Source: Rhizobium sp. P32RR-XVIII (GTDB lineage: Bacteria > Pseudomonadota > Alphaproteobacteria > Rhizobiales > Rhizobiaceae). Taken from it: a stretch of DNA of 64,000 nt. Within the stretch, counting starts at the first letter, position 1. Every line of letters begins with the position of its first letter. The notes below the pieces were generated by a model. It was not told the origin of the DNA. It did not search any database and was given only the letters and a program-made list of their open reading frames with translations. This document shows, piece by piece, positions 63,044-64,000 of this stretch. The position numbers were made by a program, and so were the translations under genes. The stretch is from assembly GCF_012641395.1 (NCBI RefSeq), contig NZ_JABAIH010000001.1, positions 620,001 through 684,000 on the forward strand. The letters are read 5' to 3'.

Positions 63044-64000
63044 ATGCCGCGTTTCTTTTCGACGTCCATCGTGCGTCAGGTAGTTGCGATCACGCTCGCA
63101 TTGCTTGCCGGTAGCACCGCGGCGATCGTCGCCGTCACCTACTACAATCTCAGCCGTTACGTCATGGAGAGCGCCATCTCGGATGCCAAGGGAGCGAGCC
63201 GCACGATGGCGGTACTCTATGGCGCAGCGGACACGGGCGCGGCTATCGGCGTGAGGGACGATGAACTCTTCTCGGTCACGGAAGATGCCATTCCCGAACT
63301 CAAGGATCATGCTCTGGTCGATCGCACGGCCCAGTCGATCGCAGGCGTCGCCACGATTTTTCAGAAGCAGGGCACGGACTATGTCCGCGTTTCGACCAAC
63401 GTGAAGAAGGAAGACGGCAGTCGCGCCGTCGGGACCAAGCTTGCCGCCGATCATCCAGCGCAACCGGTTCTTTCCCGGGGAAAAGCCTACTATGGCCCGG
63501 CACAGCTCTTCGGCCGCAATTTCATGACCGGCTACTTCCCGGTCAGGAGTGCGGCGGGCGCCAATGTCGGTATCCTCTTCATCGGCATTCCGATGGAAGT
63601 CTATTACGCCCGGCTCAATCATCTGCAGGCTCTGGTCGTCGGAGTGGGCGCCGCGGTGATGTTGCTTGTCGGCGTGCTGGCCTTCTTCGCGATCCGATCT
63701 TCCGTCAGGCCGCTGCTTGGGTTGACGAACACCGTTCACGCGATCTCCGCAGGTAAGCTCGACGGCACGATACCCTGCGTTGAGAAGAAGAACGAATTCG
63801 GCGAGATCGGCCGCGCGCTGGAAGCTTTCCGCGATAGCGCCAGGGCCCGGCAGGAGCTCGAGACGCAGGCTGCCGAACAACGGGCGCTAAGCGAAGCCGA
63901 GCGTGCCCGCAACGACGCGGACAAGCGTTCGCTCGACGGTCAGATCGACTTTGCGGTCAACCAGCTCGCGGCGGGCCTTGGACGTCTCGCCCAGGGGGAT
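63044..64000 (+). CDS. Methyl-accepting chemotaxis protein, Cache-type sensor (3' end outside)
   Basis: Frame open to the right edge, 319 residues seen. Membrane helix 1 (about 12-34, VVAITLALLAGSTAAIVAVT), a periplasmic region of about 170 residues with single-Cache features (YYGPAQLFGRNFMTGYFPVR, then GILFIGIPMEVYY), helix 2 (about 205-225), and HAMP with EFGEIGRALEAFRDSARARQ. GGGAG is 6 bases before the ATG. The signalling domain is beyond the window. The last residues match the linker of the first receptor (QIDFAVNQLAAGLGRLAQGD). Confidence 0.93.
   Translation, partial: MPRFFSTSIVRQVVAITLALLAGSTAAIVAVTYYNLSRYVMESAISDAKGASRTMAVLYGAADTGAAIGVRDDELFSVTEDAIPELKDHALVDRTAQSIAGVATIFQKQGTDYVRVSTNVKKEDGSRAVGTKLAADHPAQPVLSRGKAYYGPAQLFGRNFMTGYFPVRSAAGANVGILFIGIPMEVYYARLNHLQALVVGVGAAVMLLVGVLAFFAIRSSVRPLLGLTNTVHAISAGKLDGTIPCVEKKNEFGEIGRALEAFRDSARARQELETQAAEQRALSEAERARNDADKRSLDGQIDFAVNQLAAGLGRLAQGD

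Noticed and set aside
1..64000. tRNA, rRNA, insertion sequence, prophage or origin
   Set aside because: No tRNA-like cloverleaf, rRNA stretch, transposase, integrase or replication gene was noticed; gene content looks like core chromosome.

Overview
The window is a flagellar gene island followed by sugar-uptake, Entner-Doudoroff and chemoreceptor genes from an alphaproteobacterium of the Rhizobiaceae, most likely Sinorhizobium/Ensifer. The evidence is gene content and order: VisR and Rem regulators, MotC and MotE (accessory motor proteins known from S. meliloti), four flagellins in a row, FlaF/FlbT, and the agl alpha-glucoside operon beside zwf-pgl-edd. This assignment rests on recognised families and synteny; no database search was run.

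Layout. 1-248: end of visR. 312-5489 (minus): an unknown ORF, flhB, fliG, fliN, fliM and motA. 5741-8457 (plus): flgF, fliI and a membrane protein, ending in a strong terminator. 8621-14708: flgB, flgC, fliE, flgG, flgA, flgI, motE, flgH, fliL and fliP, densely packed with several 4-base overlaps. 15000-20412: flagellins flaA, flaB, flaD and flaC, each with its own leader and most followed by a hairpin. 20609-25822: a FliH-like protein, motB, motC, fliK and a lytic transglycosylase. 26105: rem. 26902-37362: flgE, flgK, flgL, flaF, flbT, flgD, fliQ, flhA, fliR, then FliJ-like, FlgJ rod-binding, FlgN-like and FliL-like proteins. The window thus codes for most of the export gate, rotor, stator, rod, hook, filament and assembly regulators. 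FliF and the che genes lie outside it, and no FliO, FliS, FliD or FlgM was recognised.

37364-43097 holds a flavodoxin-fold quinone reductase divergent from a LysR regulator, a WecG/TagA-type glycosyltransferase, a Wzz/GumC-like protein and folD. 43101-50897 is the agl cluster: the LacI-type repressor aglR divergent from aglE-F-G-A-K (binding protein, two permeases, alpha-glucosidase, ATPase), with two matching operator palindromes. A PilZ-like small protein follows. zwf-pgl-edd (minus) then converts the glucose 6-phosphate arising from agl substrates into KDPG. 55677-58425 (minus) is a probable gamma-glutamylputrescine oxidase/synthetase pair. The window ends with an HI0933-type flavoprotein, a 47-residue membrane protein and two chemoreceptor genes, the second cut by the window edge.

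The most notable non-coding signals are: a leader shared by all four flagellin genes, with a small conserved hairpin followed in three of them by a second pairing that can cover the ribosome binding site (a candidate target for FlbT); full CtrA-type boxes (TTAA-N7-TTAA) upstream of rem and flaB; a 12-bp perfect hairpin just before flhB; three hairpins in series between aglE and aglF; and a 22-bp perfect palindrome before the last chemoreceptor. flaA and flaB share about 745 bp that is almost identical, pointing to recent duplication or gene conversion.
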